NCBI GenBank assembly: GCA_022842285.1
Contig: JALHPV010000025.1
Span: 1-42,074 of the forward strand
DNA length: 42,074 nt
Direction: 5' to 3'
Source of the DNA: Kofleriaceae bacterium
GTDB lineage: Bacteria; Myxococcota_A; Polyangia; Haliangiales; Haliangiaceae
The position numbers were made by a program, and so were the translations under genes. Shown here piece by piece: positions 1-8,523 of this stretch; positions within the stretch are counted from its first letter, which is position 1, and each line of letters opens with the position of its first letter. The notes under the pieces were generated by a model that saw only the letters and a program-made list of their open reading frames with translations, was not told where the DNA came from and did no database searches.

Positions 1-555
1 GGCGACTTCCGGCTGATCGACCGCAAGATCATCGACGTGATCGTGAAGATGCCGGAGCGGCACCGCTTCATGAAGGGCATCTTCGCGTGGCCCGGCTTCA
101 AGGTCACCGCCGTCGAGTTCCAGGCGAACGTCCGCGCGAACGACACCGCGTCGACGTGGAGCTTCTTCAAGCTGTGGCGCTTCGCCCTCGACGGCCTGTT
201 CTCGTTCTCGACGGCGCCGCTCAAGATGTGGACGTACGTCGGCGTGCTGACGGCCGTCGGGGCATTCGCATACCTCGTGGTCACGCTCGTGCAGAAGGTC
301 GCCTTCGGCATCGACGTGCCCGGCTACGCGTCGCTGTTGATCCTGATGCTGTTCTTCAACGGCATGCTGCTCGTCTCGAACGGCATCCAGGGCGAGTACA
401 TCGCGCGCATCTTCGAAGAGGTGAAGGGGCGCCCGCTGTACGTCGTCGGGCAGACCTTTGGCTTCGATGAGGCGGCCGACAAGCCGGCGGGTCTCGCGGC
501 GCCGATCGCGCGTCCGACTGCCGAGCCCACGGCCGCTCCGCGCGAACCTTCGTGA
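1..555 (+). CDS. Family 2 glycosyltransferase, C-terminal part (polyprenyl-phosphate sugar transferase type)
   Basis: The frame is open from the first base, so the gene starts upstream of the window and only the C-terminal ~184 residues are visible. They begin GDFRLIDRKIIDVIV and continue with MPERHRFMKGIFAW, the end of the catalytic domain typical of DPM1/GtrB-like GT2 enzymes. These move a sugar from a nucleotide donor onto polyprenyl phosphate at the inner membrane. Two hydrophobic segments follow (about bases 220-310 and 325-400), separated by a short loop, as usual for the GtrB-type membrane anchor. The tail is rich in Ala/Pro/Thr. The stop overlaps the next start (GTGA), so the two are probably co-translated. 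The GT2 family assignment is firm; the sugar and acceptor are unknown. Confidence 0.85.
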   Translation, partial: GDFRLIDRKIIDVIVKMPERHRFMKGIFAWPGFKVTAVEFQANVRANDTASTWSFFKLWRFALDGLFSFSTAPLKMWTYVGVLTAVGAFAYLVVTLVQKVAFGIDVPGYASLLILMLFFNGMLLVSNGIQGEYIARIFEEVKGRPLYVVGQTFGFDEAADKPAGLAAPIARPTAEPTAAPREPS

Positions 556-2294
556 AGCTGTCCGCGCGCGTCAGTGCCGTCCTCGTGGCTGCCTACGCCG
601 CGCTGACGGCCCTGCACATCGCGTACGTCGTCGCGCACGCCCCGTTCACGTTCGATGCGTGGAATGTCGCGATGGACACGCGCGGCGAGAGCTTCTCCGT
701 CGGGCGCCTGCTGGCCTTCTGGAGCGATCAGTACGTCCACGCCAATCCGCGCCTCGGGCAGCTGCCGTCGTATCTCGGCTACAAGCTGACCGGCTTCGCC
801 GAGGTGATGACGCCAGTCGCGTTTCTCGCGCTGACCTATGCGGTGACGGCCCTGGGCCTGGGGCGCATGCCCCGCCGAGGCCGCGACCTCCTCATGTGGA
901 TGATCGCGATCGGCTGTGCCTGGTTCGCGCTGCCGCAGATCGGGCGCAACCTCTGGTCGCACGCGTACAGCGCGAACTACGTCTACACGGCAGCGGTGCA
1001 GCTCTGGTTCCTCGTGCCGCTGCGCCTCGCGACCACCGAGCGCGCGCCGCTCTACGGATGCTTCGGGGTCGTCGCGGGCATGTGCAACGAGCACACGGGC
1101 CCGATGCTGCTCGCCCTGGCCCTGCTCGCGGCCTGGCAGCGTCGTGACGCGGAGCGCCGGTTCGCGCTGGCAGGCGCCGTCGGGGTGGCGATCGGCTTCG
1201 CGCTCATCTTCTTCGCGCCGGGCCAGGGCGAGCGCTACGGCGAGCTCGCGCAACAGGTCGGACTCGTGACGCGCTTGCTGCAGCGCGGAGCCGGTGGGCT
1301 CCTCGACATCGTGCGGAGCTACATCGTCTATGCGGCCCCGCTCCTGTTCCTGGCCGTGCTCACCGCGTGGCGCTCGCCGGCGAAGACCTGGAAGTGGTTC
1401 GGGCTCGCGATCGGGGCCGGCCTGCTCGTGACCATGACCCTGTTCGTCTCGCCCAAGCTCGGCTCGCGCTTCTTCATCGTCCCCATGGGCCTGTTGCTCG
1501 CCGCGGTCATTGGCCTCGTCGACGACTCCGACGAGCGGCCGTGGCTGGCGCTCGCCGTGGTGGCCTCGCTCTATGCCGTCGTGCGCACCGTGCCCACCTA
1601 TCGCGAGGCCGGCGCGAAGAGCGAGGCGCGCCTGGCGATGCTGGCCGCCGCGCGACCGGGCAGTGTGGTCGTGGCCGACGCCTTCGGTCAGGTCGAGGAG
1701 AGCTGGTGGTTCATCGGCGACGACTTTCGCGACTGGCGGAAGCGGGATGCGATCGCGCGGTACCTCGGACTCGAGCGCGTGGCGTTCATTCGCCCCGACC
1801 TCGATGCCCCGCTCGGGGTGGCGGGCGTGCGGCTCGTGCCGCTCGTCGACGGGCAGGAGGATCCTGGCTTCGACCTCGCCATCAAGGACGGCTTCGACCT
1901 CGAGGGGATGCGCACCTCCGCGCGCGATGCGGTCACGCGGCTCACTCGCACGCGCGCCGTCACGACGTTCGAGCTCCGCGCCGCCGTGCCGAACATCGAA
2001 GCGATGGGGTTGCCGCGGGAGCAGCTCGTCATCGCGCGCTGGGAGGCGGGCTCCCTGACATCGCACGTGGGCAAGGTCACCCGGTCTGGCCGCTCGACGG
2101 CGCGCACGGTGAAGCTGCCCGATGGTGTGCCAGGCCTCGAGCTCTACGTCGCGGCCGTCACGGGGGGCTCGGAGCCCGCGCGGCAGCTGGCGGCAGATCT
2201 CACGTACACGCCCTGGCGACGGGGGACGTACTGGATCCTCGCCTGCGACGCTACGGAGTGCTGGGTGGTAGCAGCGACGCGTCAGGGTTCCTAG
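552..2294 (+). CDS. Polytopic membrane protein, GT-C glycosyltransferase-like
   Basis: This 580-residue protein has a hydrophobic N-terminus, roughly ten membrane segments up to about residue 330, and a soluble C-terminal domain of about 240 residues. The first extracytoplasmic loop holds an acidic motif (TFDAWNVAMDT) placed like the catalytic acidic residues of GT-C enzymes, followed by HANPRLGQLPS. That pattern resembles the DUF6056-like membrane proteins. Such proteins are thought to use polyprenyl-linked sugars made by partners like the GT2 enzyme just upstream, whose stop codon overlaps this GTG start. I infer a role in glycosylating a surface polymer or lipid. The 3' end overlaps the convergent gene by 44 bp. 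Family assignment is tentative. Confidence 0.65.
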   Translation: MKLSARVSAVLVAAYAALTALHIAYVVAHAPFTFDAWNVAMDTRGESFSVGRLLAFWSDQYVHANPRLGQLPSYLGYKLTGFAEVMTPVAFLALTYAVTALGLGRMPRRGRDLLMWMIAIGCAWFALPQIGRNLWSHAYSANYVYTAAVQLWFLVPLRLATTERAPLYGCFGVVAGMCNEHTGPMLLALALLAAWQRRDAERRFALAGAVGVAIGFALIFFAPGQGERYGELAQQVGLVTRLLQRGAGGLLDIVRSYIVYAAPLLFLAVLTAWRSPAKTWKWFGLAIGAGLLVTMTLFVSPKLGSRFFIVPMGLLLAAVIGLVDDSDERPWLALAVVASLYAVVRTVPTYREAGAKSEARLAMLAAARPGSVVVADAFGQVEESWWFIGDDFRDWRKRDAIARYLGLERVAFIRPDLDAPLGVAGVRLVPLVDGQEDPGFDLAIKDGFDLEGMRTSARDAVTRLTRTRAVTTFELRAAVPNIEAMGLPREQLVIARWEAGSLTSHVGKVTRSGRSTARTVKLPDGVPGLELYVAAVTGGSEPARQLAADLTYTPWRRGTYWILACDATECWVVAATRQGS

Positions 2295-3606
2295 CGCGTC
2301 GGATCAGCATCGCGGCCGCGAGCACGGTCATCACGACGAGCCAGTGCGAGTAGCGATAGTCGCGGCTGGCGGCGAGCGGGTAGAGCGTGAATTCCATCAG
2401 GATGCCGCTCGCGAGGAAGGCGAAGACATCGCGCTGCTTGCGGGCGACGACGAGCAGCCCGCACGCGATCAGGAGGTAGATCCACGGCGTGAAGAGCGGG
2501 GTGTGGCGCCAGAGCCAGGTGAGGCCAGCCGTCGCGTAGATCTGCGCCGGCAACCATTCGACGAGGAGGCCGCGCTCGCGGGCGTAGTCGGGATACTTCG
2601 TCTCGCGCTTGGGTACAGCGCCGGCGGGCTTGGCCCCGATGGCGAGCGCGCTCCCGAACACCTTCGCGCGGTGGATCAGGTAGGCACCGGGAAACTCCGT
2701 GACCGTGTCCCACCAGGCGCGCCCGATGGCTTCGCGCTGCGGCTCGGGGGCCGGCGTCTCGCCGTAGATGGGCATCGTCCACAGGGCGTCCTCGGGGTCC
2801 GTGATGATCGGGATGAAGTCGCGCGGGTTGTAGATCTTGCGCATCGCCGCGTGGACGTTCTTGTGGACCTGCACCTCGGTGCCGGCGAAGCGCGCCTCCA
2901 GCTCCGCGTCGGGCACGGTGTCGTCGACGTTGGCGTACGTGCCGACGATGTCGAAGAGCGCGAGCGAGCTGTGCCAGAGGTGCATCTGCCGGTCGGTGAG
3001 CGCGGCATTGAGCAGGAGCGCCGCCATCGCCGTCGCGAGCCACGCCGAGAGGGCGATGCCATAGCGCTTCCACCGCGCGATGCCGGGCCGCCATTCGAAC
3101 AGCAGCATGACGAGCGGGAAGGTCGCGCCGAAGGCGTTGTAGCGGAGCGCGGTCACGATGGTGATGGCGAGCAGGGCCACGATGCGCAGCGGGCGCCGCG
3201 TCGAGAGCAGCCCGGCGATCGCGCTGAGGAGCAGCCCCGCCATGATGCAGTCCTTCCAGACGACCGCCATCGGGGCGAGCACGGGCGGGAACACGAAGAT
3301 GCCGAGGGCCATCCACGCAGCCCGCTCGCGCGAGAAGGCGCGCTTCAGCAGCACGTACAGGCCGAGCAGGAACGTCGTCGTCTGCAGGATCAGTACGAGC
3401 AGCGGGCCCTTCACGAGCGAGTCGCAGAGCCAGAACAGCGCCGGCACGATGGGCGGGTGCCCGTCGGTATAGAAGCCGGTCCGCGCCTGCTCGAAGTGAT
3501 CGAGCGTGTCGGGCGTGAGCTGCCCGGGGTAGCCGTACGCGAGGATCAGGCACCACGCGCCGAGCAGGACTGCGTGCGGATACACACGGCGCAACCAGTC
3601 GGGCAC
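2251..3606 (-). CDS. Polytopic membrane protein, possible GT-C-like transferase
   Basis: A 451-residue integral membrane protein with about ten hydrophobic segments. The first loop carries YGYPGQLTPDTLDHFEQA and then TDGHPP. The acidic residue plus 'DxHP' arrangement is seen in DUF6020-like and other GT-C fold families. Further in, 'PPVLAPMAVVWKDC' precedes a helix. A large loop at about residues 215-320 is polar and probably periplasmic, and the C-terminus ends in a basic tail. It runs opposite to the previous membrane protein and overlaps it tail-to-tail. The shared topology and position suggest both act on envelope glycans, but substrate and reaction are not visible. Confidence 0.6.
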   Translation of the reverse strand: MPDWLRRVYPHAVLLGAWCLILAYGYPGQLTPDTLDHFEQARTGFYTDGHPPIVPALFWLCDSLVKGPLLVLILQTTTFLLGLYVLLKRAFSRERAAWMALGIFVFPPVLAPMAVVWKDCIMAGLLLSAIAGLLSTRRPLRIVALLAITIVTALRYNAFGATFPLVMLLFEWRPGIARWKRYGIALSAWLATAMAALLLNAALTDRQMHLWHSSLALFDIVGTYANVDDTVPDAELEARFAGTEVQVHKNVHAAMRKIYNPRDFIPIITDPEDALWTMPIYGETPAPEPQREAIGRAWWDTVTEFPGAYLIHRAKVFGSALAIGAKPAGAVPKRETKYPDYARERGLLVEWLPAQIYATAGLTWLWRHTPLFTPWIYLLIACGLLVVARKQRDVFAFLASGILMEFTLYPLAASRDYRYSHWLVVMTVLAAAMLIRRARNPDASLLPPSTP

Positions 3607-3625
3607 GGGACAGCACTGTAGCTGG

Positions 3626-4882
3626 TCACGTCGCGAGGCGAAACGCTGGCGCCATCCGCTCCTGCTCGGTACGTGGGAGCTTGGCCCGCTTGGCCTCGGC
3701 CGGCCACGTCGCGACGGCCGCGCGCACCTCGGCGATGATGGCCTTCGCTCGTGCGGCCTTCACGCGGAAGTGCTCCGCGACCTCGGTGACGAGCCCGAGG
3801 TCCTGTGCGTTGTCAGAGTCGCTGATGTTCAGCGCCAGGCCCGCTCCGTCCGGGTTGGGATTCATGTCGTAGGCAGGTGCGAGGCTCCAGGCGTCGCCCT
3901 CGAGCAAGAAGCCATGATTGCGGAGGTGATCGTCGACGTTCGAGACACACACATTGAACACGACGCGACGCCAGAGCTGCTCCAGGTCTCGTGAGACGTG
4001 CGCACCGGATCGAGTCAGGAACTCCGCGATATCGACATAGCTCGCGCCATCGTCCCCGTCGCGCCGGTCGAGCATCGTCATCGCCGACGCGAAGTGAATC
4101 CGGCCGGTGGCCCGTGAGCGATCGAAGCGCTTCGTGAGGAACGTGTACCGGCGGCTGCCGAAGGTCTGCCGACGGGCCTCGGCCGTCGAGACGCCCGCCC
4201 GTGTGGCCAGACCGTGGACCACGCTCTCCCATCCGCCGACGTCGACGTCGTCATGCGCACTCGGAAACTTCGCGAGCCACAGCTGTCCCTGCGCGTCCAC
4301 GACGCTGGCTTTCGGACGCGCCCCACCCAGGGAGCGGCCTGGTGCGATCAGCATGCGAAGCCATGCTCCATACTTCGGGTCGTCCTCCGCCCCGTCCTGC
4401 TCGAGCGCAAGACTCGCTTGTTCGAGCTCGCGCAGCGACGCCCACGGTGGCGATGCCAGCTCCTCGTTGTCATCGAGGAAGGGCCCGGCCCCGATGCGAT
4501 ACCGCAGCCCCCCAAGGCGGTGGCCGTCGAAGACCCCCAGCAGATAGTCGACGTCGCCGAGCCTTCGCGGCGGACGCCTCGCGGCGCGCGCGAGCAGCGC
4601 CTCGCGCCTCTGCATGAGCACGCGGCCCCAGCGATCGGGCGACGAGTCGAGAAGGACCCCGAAGCTCTCCGTCCCCGACCGAGGGTATTGAGGCCCCCGC
4701 ACGGGTTGGAGCCCAGGATCGAGGACCAAGGTGGGAGCCGTCGCGAGCCACGCCGGGTCGAGCTCGATGCCAAACACCTCCTTGCCACGAACCGGGATCG
4801 CTCGCAGGACGCCAATGCGGGTGGATGGTCCGGCAGAGATCCATCCGGCGTGCACTTCGATCTCGGAACGCTCGGGCGCCAT
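3626..4882 (-). CDS. hipA: HipA-family serine/threonine kinase toxin
   Basis: A 418-residue protein, the usual HipA length. The N-terminal HipA domain contains FGVLLDSSPDRWGRVLM. The kinase core has GGARPKASVVD (ATP-site loop), LTKRFDR, the catalytic segment NVSNVDDHLRNHGF-like (here VCVSNVDDHLRNHGFL) and the metal-binding APAYDMNP. All key catalytic positions I can recognise are present, so the kinase is probably active. HipA toxins phosphorylate aminoacyl-tRNA synthetases and arrest growth until neutralised by HipB. The gene follows the hipB-like gene with only a few bases between; an ATG at 4882 and a GTG at 4885 are alternative starts. Which synthetase it targets cannot be read here. Confidence 0.88.
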   Translation of the reverse strand: MAPERSEIEVHAGWISAGPSTRIGVLRAIPVRGKEVFGIELDPAWLATAPTLVLDPGLQPVRGPQYPRSGTESFGVLLDSSPDRWGRVLMQRREALLARAARRPPRRLGDVDYLLGVFDGHRLGGLRYRIGAGPFLDDNEELASPPWASLRELEQASLALEQDGAEDDPKYGAWLRMLIAPGRSLGGARPKASVVDAQGQLWLAKFPSAHDDVDVGGWESVVHGLATRAGVSTAEARRQTFGSRRYTFLTKRFDRSRATGRIHFASAMTMLDRRDGDDGASYVDIAEFLTRSGAHVSRDLEQLWRRVVFNVCVSNVDDHLRNHGFLLEGDAWSLAPAYDMNPNPDGAGLALNISDSDNAQDLGLVTEVAEHFRVKAARAKAIIAEVRAAVATWPAEAKRAKLPRTEQERMAPAFRLAT

Positions 4883-4885
4883 CAC

Positions 4886-5203
4886 TCACCGCTTCCGTCG
4901 GGCGGCGCGGGGGGACGCCTGCAGCCGAGCGTCCTCGAGCTGGTGGCCGAGCTCGTCGGTACGGCCGACGCCGATGAGGTCGTCGACGAGGCCGAGGCTG
5001 TTGAGCACGTTGGCGATCGCTCCGATGGTGACGGAGGGGTCGCCGCGCTCGATCGCCCGCAGCGTGGGGCGGGACATGCCGGCGCGCTCGACGAGCAAGC
5101 CCGCCGACAGCCCTCGGCGCAGCCGTGCGAGCCGCAGGTTGCGACCCAGCTCGGCCAAGGCGCGGGTGACACGAGGAAACGGGGCGGAGCTTCGGCGCGG
5201 CAA
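4886..5203 (-). CDS. hipB: HipB-like XRE-family antitoxin / repressor
   Basis: The frame holds a clear Cro/CI-type helix-turn-helix: LGRNLRLARLRRGLSAGLL, then VERAGMSRPTLRAIERGDPS and VTIGAIANVLNSLGLVDDL. A basic tail (ASPRAARRKR) ends just before hipA. HipB proteins bind their toxin and repress the operon. The start is uncertain. The stretch 5204-5254 in this frame has AT-rich third positions unlike coding DNA here, so I place the start at TTG 5203 (105 aa). GTG 5254 and TTG 5158 are alternatives. No good ribosome binding site precedes any of them, in keeping with a leaderless or near-leaderless transcript. Confidence 0.75.
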   Translation of the reverse strand: MPRRSSAPFPRVTRALAELGRNLRLARLRRGLSAGLLVERAGMSRPTLRAIERGDPSVTIGAIANVLNSLGLVDDLIGVGRTDELGHQLEDARLQASPRAARRKR

Positions 5204-5210
5204 AGTGAAT

Positions 5211-5257
5211 CTATTGTTTCCACTAAGTGGGCTGTGTGGCAAGAATAGTTTCACTAC
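5211..5257 (-). promoter_or_regulatory. Probable hipBA promoter and operator island
   Basis: This is an AT-rich island in a very GC-rich region. Reading leftward, TTGCCA (5242-5237) and AACAAT (5218-5213), 18 bp apart, are a plausible -35/-10 pair. The spacer holds the 11-bp palindrome CCACTAAGTGG (5220-5230). On the plus strand, TTTCCACTA (5217-5225) and TTTCACTA (5249-5256) form a near-direct repeat about three helical turns apart. Autoregulation by HipB at such sites is typical of the family; the assignment is inference. Confidence 0.5.
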
Positions 5258-5260
5258 GAA

Positions 5261-5285
5261 CCGGTCCGATTCGGCGGTGGACCGG
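5261..5285. repeat. Inverted repeat between hipB and add
   Basis: CCGGTCC (5261-5267) and GGACCGG (5279-5285) are perfect 7-bp arms around an 11-base loop. The repeat lies between two divergent genes, so it may be an operator or the stem of an RNA leader. There is no T-run, which argues against a terminator. Confidence 0.45.
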
Positions 5286-5330
5286 CCAGCGGTCTTGCGT
5301 CCGCCGCGCGGACAGCGACATAGTCCGGTC

Positions 5331-6362
5331 GTGATCACCGAGGAGCTGCTGCGCCGGTTACCCAAGACCGATCTGCATTGCCACCTCGACGGATCCCTGC
5401 GCCTCGACACGATCCTCGACCTCGCGCAGCAGCAGGGCGTCACGCTGCCCACGACGGATCGGGCCCGGCTCGAGGCCATGCTCGTCGCCGGCGAGCATGT
5501 CGCGTCGCTCGAGGAGTACCTGCGCGCGTTCGACATCACGCTGTCCGTCATGCAGACCGAGGACGCCCTCGAGCGCTGCGCGTACGAGCTCGCCGAGGAT
5601 GCGTGGGCCGAGAACGTCCGCTACCTCGAGGTGAGGTACTCACCGGTGCTGCACACGCGCAACGGCCTCCGCCCCCCGCAGGTCGTCGAGGCGGTCCTGC
5701 GCGGGCTCTCTGCGGCGAACCGCGCCTTCGGGATCCGGTACGGGGTGATCCTGTCGGCGATCCGCGGCCTCGGACCCGAGTCGTCACTCCTGATCGCCGA
5801 GCTCTGCGTCGCCTTCAAGAACCGCGGCGTCGTGGCCTTCGACCTCGCGGGCGCCGAGGCCAACTTCCCGGCCAAGGATCACCGGCAGTCGTTCCAGCTC
5901 GTCATCGACAACAACCTCAACTGCACGGCGCACGCCGGCGAGTCCTACGGCCCCGAGTCGATCCATCAGGCCCTCCACAAGTGCGGCGCACACCGCATCG
6001 GTCACGGCACGCGCCTCGTCGAGAACGGCGACCTGATGAACTACGTCAACGACCGGCGCATTGCCCTCGAGGTGTGTCCGACCTCGAACATGCAGACGCG
6101 CGCCGCCGAGTCGTGGGCCTCGCACCCCGTGAGCTTCTACGTGGACTACGGGCTGCGCGTGACGATCAACACCGACAACCGGCTCATGTCCGCCACGACG
6201 GTGACGCGCGAGCTCTGGCTCTGCCACCAGCACTACGGCTGGTCCCTCGAGACGCTGAAGAAGATCATCCTCGCCGGCTTCAAGAGTGCGTTCTTGCCGT
6301 ACCGCGAGCGCAGCGTGCTCCTCGCTGCCGTGTCGCGCGAGCTCGACGAGCTGACGCGGTGA
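5331..6362 (+). CDS. add: Adenosine deaminase
   Basis: A 343-residue cytosolic metal-dependent hydrolase that converts adenosine (and deoxyadenosine) to inosine in purine salvage. Visible motifs are the metal-binding HCHLDGS near residue 16, THAGESYG-like 'CTAHAGESYGP', the catalytic RIGHGTRL, the 'EVCPTSNMQT' strand and the metal-binding Asp in TINTDNRLMS. The second Asp of the commoner 'NTDD' is Asn, as I recall from actinobacterial-type enzymes, so this is a subfamily trait rather than damage. GTG at 5331 is the first start ahead of the conserved TEELLRRLPKTDLHCH. The hexamer CATAGT ends 6 nt before it, with TTGCGT 18 bp further upstream, so the transcript may be leaderless. Confidence 0.92.
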   Translation: MITEELLRRLPKTDLHCHLDGSLRLDTILDLAQQQGVTLPTTDRARLEAMLVAGEHVASLEEYLRAFDITLSVMQTEDALERCAYELAEDAWAENVRYLEVRYSPVLHTRNGLRPPQVVEAVLRGLSAANRAFGIRYGVILSAIRGLGPESSLLIAELCVAFKNRGVVAFDLAGAEANFPAKDHRQSFQLVIDNNLNCTAHAGESYGPESIHQALHKCGAHRIGHGTRLVENGDLMNYVNDRRIALEVCPTSNMQTRAAESWASHPVSFYVDYGLRVTINTDNRLMSATTVTRELWLCHQHYGWSLETLKKIILAGFKSAFLPYRERSVLLAAVSRELDELTR

Positions 6363-6374
6363 TCGAGCACGTGG

Positions 6375-7445
6375 TCACCGAAAGCACTCGTTCGCGATGA
6401 AGTTACGCACCGCGGTGCGCTGGGCCGGGATCGGCTGGTCGATCAAGAGGCGGGTGGTCACGCCGATGTCGGCGAGCGAGCGGCGGCCGTAGGCGCTGGC
6501 GACGGCCGTCGGCGTGCCGCTGGCCACGTACTCGCCGAGCTCCGGGCTGTGGATGTTGCCCTCGCCCGGGCCGAGGTCATAGGTCAGCAGCACGTCAAGG
6601 TCGCTGTCGTCGTCACTCACGTGGCTGATCGGAGAGGCCACGCGAAAGCTGTCGGCGAGTGCGAGCTTATGGGTCTCGGGGGCGGCGTAGTACTCCTCGA
6701 CGGTGAGCCCGTACAGCCCGGTGATGCCCTCGTCGGCGCGCCAGCCGTCGGCGCCGAGCAGGGCCTCGACCTCGCCGATATCGAGGGTGGGTTGCGTGTT
6801 CGAGAGCGCGACGCACGGCACGCGCGTCGACTGCCCGGATGGAGACGCCGAGCCGTCGCCGAGATCGTCGTGCAGCGCGAGCCACATCGAGATGCCACCG
6901 CCGGCCGAGCCCCCGGTGAGCACGACGCGCTGCGCGTCCACACCGAAGCTCGCGGCACGCGCGCGCAGTTGCTGCAAGGCGCGCGCCCCATCCTCCATCG
7001 CCACCGGATAGTCCCCCGTTTCTCCGAGCACGAACGGGAACTCGCCGCTCAGGCGATAGTTGATCGTGGCGTAGGCGTAGCCGGCGGCGAGGAAGTACTC
7101 CGGTGCGAAGAGTGGCGACGTGTACGCCGAGGACTTGTCGCCCTGGAGGTAGCCGCCCCCGTGGACGTAAATGACCAGGGGCGCGTCCACCGCGTCGAGC
7201 GGCGCGTAGAAGTCGTAGACTTGCAGCGGGTGGCTCCCATACGCCGCATCGACCTCGCATGCGTAGGTCTGGCCACCGAGCACACAGGTAGGCACTTCTG
7301 CGTCGAGCGGCGCGTCCACCGGGGACTGGGTCGGATCCATCGCGTCGGGCGCCTCGGGATCGAGGGGGGGAGCGTTGTCGGCGCTTCCGCACGCCGAGAC
7401 GAAGGTAAGAGTCACGCCGAGGGCGAAACGCGAGCGCGGGGGCAT
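6375..7445 (-). CDS. Exported alpha/beta-hydrolase lipoprotein (esterase-like)
   Basis: 356 residues from ATG 7445, preceded by GGTGAGGGC. The N-terminus is a lipoprotein signal (basic MPPRSR, hydrophobic stretch, lipobox VSAC). A Pro/Asp/Ala linker then leads into an alpha/beta hydrolase of the hormone-sensitive-lipase/BD-FAE type: oxyanion-hole motif YVHGGGYLQGDK, then INYRLSGEFPF, and the nucleophile elbow GGSAGGG. The nucleophile Ser is therefore present, and Asp/His candidates lie in the last third (GPGEGNIHSPE). I infer an outer-membrane or periplasmic esterase, substrate unknown. The upstream region carries the tandem YGTCATCG box shared with the genes at 13107, 16172 and 16280. A longer open frame upstream lacks a signal peptide and is unlikely to be the true start. 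Confidence 0.82.
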   Translation of the reverse strand: MPPRSRFALGVTLTFVSACGSADNAPPLDPEAPDAMDPTQSPVDAPLDAEVPTCVLGGQTYACEVDAAYGSHPLQVYDFYAPLDAVDAPLVIYVHGGGYLQGDKSSAYTSPLFAPEYFLAAGYAYATINYRLSGEFPFVLGETGDYPVAMEDGARALQQLRARAASFGVDAQRVVLTGGSAGGGISMWLALHDDLGDGSASPSGQSTRVPCVALSNTQPTLDIGEVEALLGADGWRADEGITGLYGLTVEEYYAAPETHKLALADSFRVASPISHVSDDDSDLDVLLTYDLGPGEGNIHSPELGEYVASGTPTAVASAYGRRSLADIGVTTRLLIDQPIPAQRTAVRNFIANECFR

Positions 7446-7477
7446 GCCCTCACCATGCCGGTGCAGATGGGCGTACG

Positions 7478-7496
7478 CGATGACGCGTCGATGACA
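7478..7496 (-). promoter_or_regulatory. Tandem YGTCATCG box for the 7445 hydrolase gene
   Basis: Leftward, TGTCATCG (7496-7489), ACG, CGTCATCG (7485-7478). The repeat period is 11 bp, and the last base lies exactly 32 nt before the ATG at 7445. The same layout and distance occur before the genes at 13107, 16172 and 16280. Confidence 0.7.
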
Positions 7497-7560
7497 CGCC
7501 TGGAAGGCCACCCGGGCATACCGTCGCAGCGCCGGTCGCCACCCGTGTTAGCGTCGCGAG

Positions 7561-8523
7561 GTGTCGACGTGGTACGCGGTCACCAGCGATGGGACTGCAC
7601 GACGCATCGGGGCGTTGGGACTTGTCGTGGGGCGGGCGACGAGCGCGGACATCGTGCTCCAGGACCCCGCGTCCAGCCGGCGCCATGCGTTGCTTCACGC
7701 CTCGACCGACGGGGGCCTCGAGGTCGTGCCCATCCCGGGGGCGCCGACGAAGCTGAACGGGGCGCTGATCGGCAGCCCCACGCGAGCTACATCGGGCGAC
7801 ACGCTGGAGTTCCCGGGCCGCATCCTGGTGACGCTGCGCCAGGATGCGAGCGTGCGCGCGCCCGAGCTGGTGTGGAGCGTGCTGATCGACGGTCAGCGGA
7901 TCGGCCTCCGCAGCGACGCCGTCATCGGGGGCGCGGACGCCGACGTGATCGTGCCCGGCTGGCCCATGCACGTGCTGCACTGGTCGGCCAGTCCGATCCA
8001 CGGTGCGCAGATCCTCGTCCTCGCGGCAGGCGTATCCGTCGACGGCCAGCCGCTCGAGGTGAGCACGACCCATCACGTCGCTTCCGATCAGCAACTCACG
8101 CTGGCGGGGCGCACGATCACGTTTCAGCAAGTCCCGGAGACGGCCGAGGCCACGCGGCGCGACGACATCCTGCAGCGCATTACCCTCGAGATGCTGCCCA
8201 CGGGCGGGCAGCTGACGCTCGAGCTCTCGGGGACGCGGTCGAGCGTTCTCCTCGCCGAGCGCCGCTATGCCCTTGCCGCGACGCTCCTGGCGCCGCCCGC
8301 CCCGTACCGACCGGGCGAGCTGATCCCCGACGATGTCGTGCTGGCGGCGGTGTGGCCGCGCAGCGAGACGGCGGATCGCGGCGATCTGAACCAGCTCGCA
8401 TTCCGGTTGCGCGCCGACCTGCGCGGCGCGGGCCTCACGCGTACGCTCGTCGAACGGTTCGCAAAGGGTGGGGCGACGCGCTTCATCACCGAGGGGGCCG
8501 AGGTCGTGGTCAAGCGGACATGA
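7561..8523 (+). CDS. FHA-domain protein with C-terminal winged-helix domain
   Basis: 320 residues. Residues ~20-95 form an FHA domain (GLVVGRATSADIVLQDPASSRRHALLH: Gly-Arg, Ser and His of the phosphothreonine pocket present, then the KLNGALI turn). A second, weaker FHA-like unit covers ~105-195. The C-terminal ~110 residues (ERRYALAATLLAPP, IPDDVVLAAVWPRSE, DLNQLAFRLRADLRGAGL) resemble the winged-helix DNA-binding fold of the OmpR/SARP type. I infer a transcription regulator or scaffold that docks onto a phosphorylated partner. The kinase whose ATG overlaps its stop (ATGA) is the obvious candidate. TAGCGT (7549-7554) ends exactly 6 nt before the GTG start, with no ribosome binding site, which suggests a leaderless message. 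Confidence 0.78.
   Translation: MSTWYAVTSDGTARRIGALGLVVGRATSADIVLQDPASSRRHALLHASTDGGLEVVPIPGAPTKLNGALIGSPTRATSGDTLEFPGRILVTLRQDASVRAPELVWSVLIDGQRIGLRSDAVIGGADADVIVPGWPMHVLHWSASPIHGAQILVLAAGVSVDGQPLEVSTTHHVASDQQLTLAGRTITFQQVPETAEATRRDDILQRITLEMLPTGGQLTLELSGTRSSVLLAERRYALAATLLAPPAPYRPGELIPDDVVLAAVWPRSETADRGDLNQLAFRLRADLRGAGLTRTLVERFAKGGATRFITEGAEVVVKRT

Noticed and set aside
6180-6200. Adenosine deaminase with Asn for the second Asp of NTDD, possibly inactive
   Set aside because: The NTDNRLMS variant is, to my knowledge, normal for one branch of the family, and the other catalytic residues are present.
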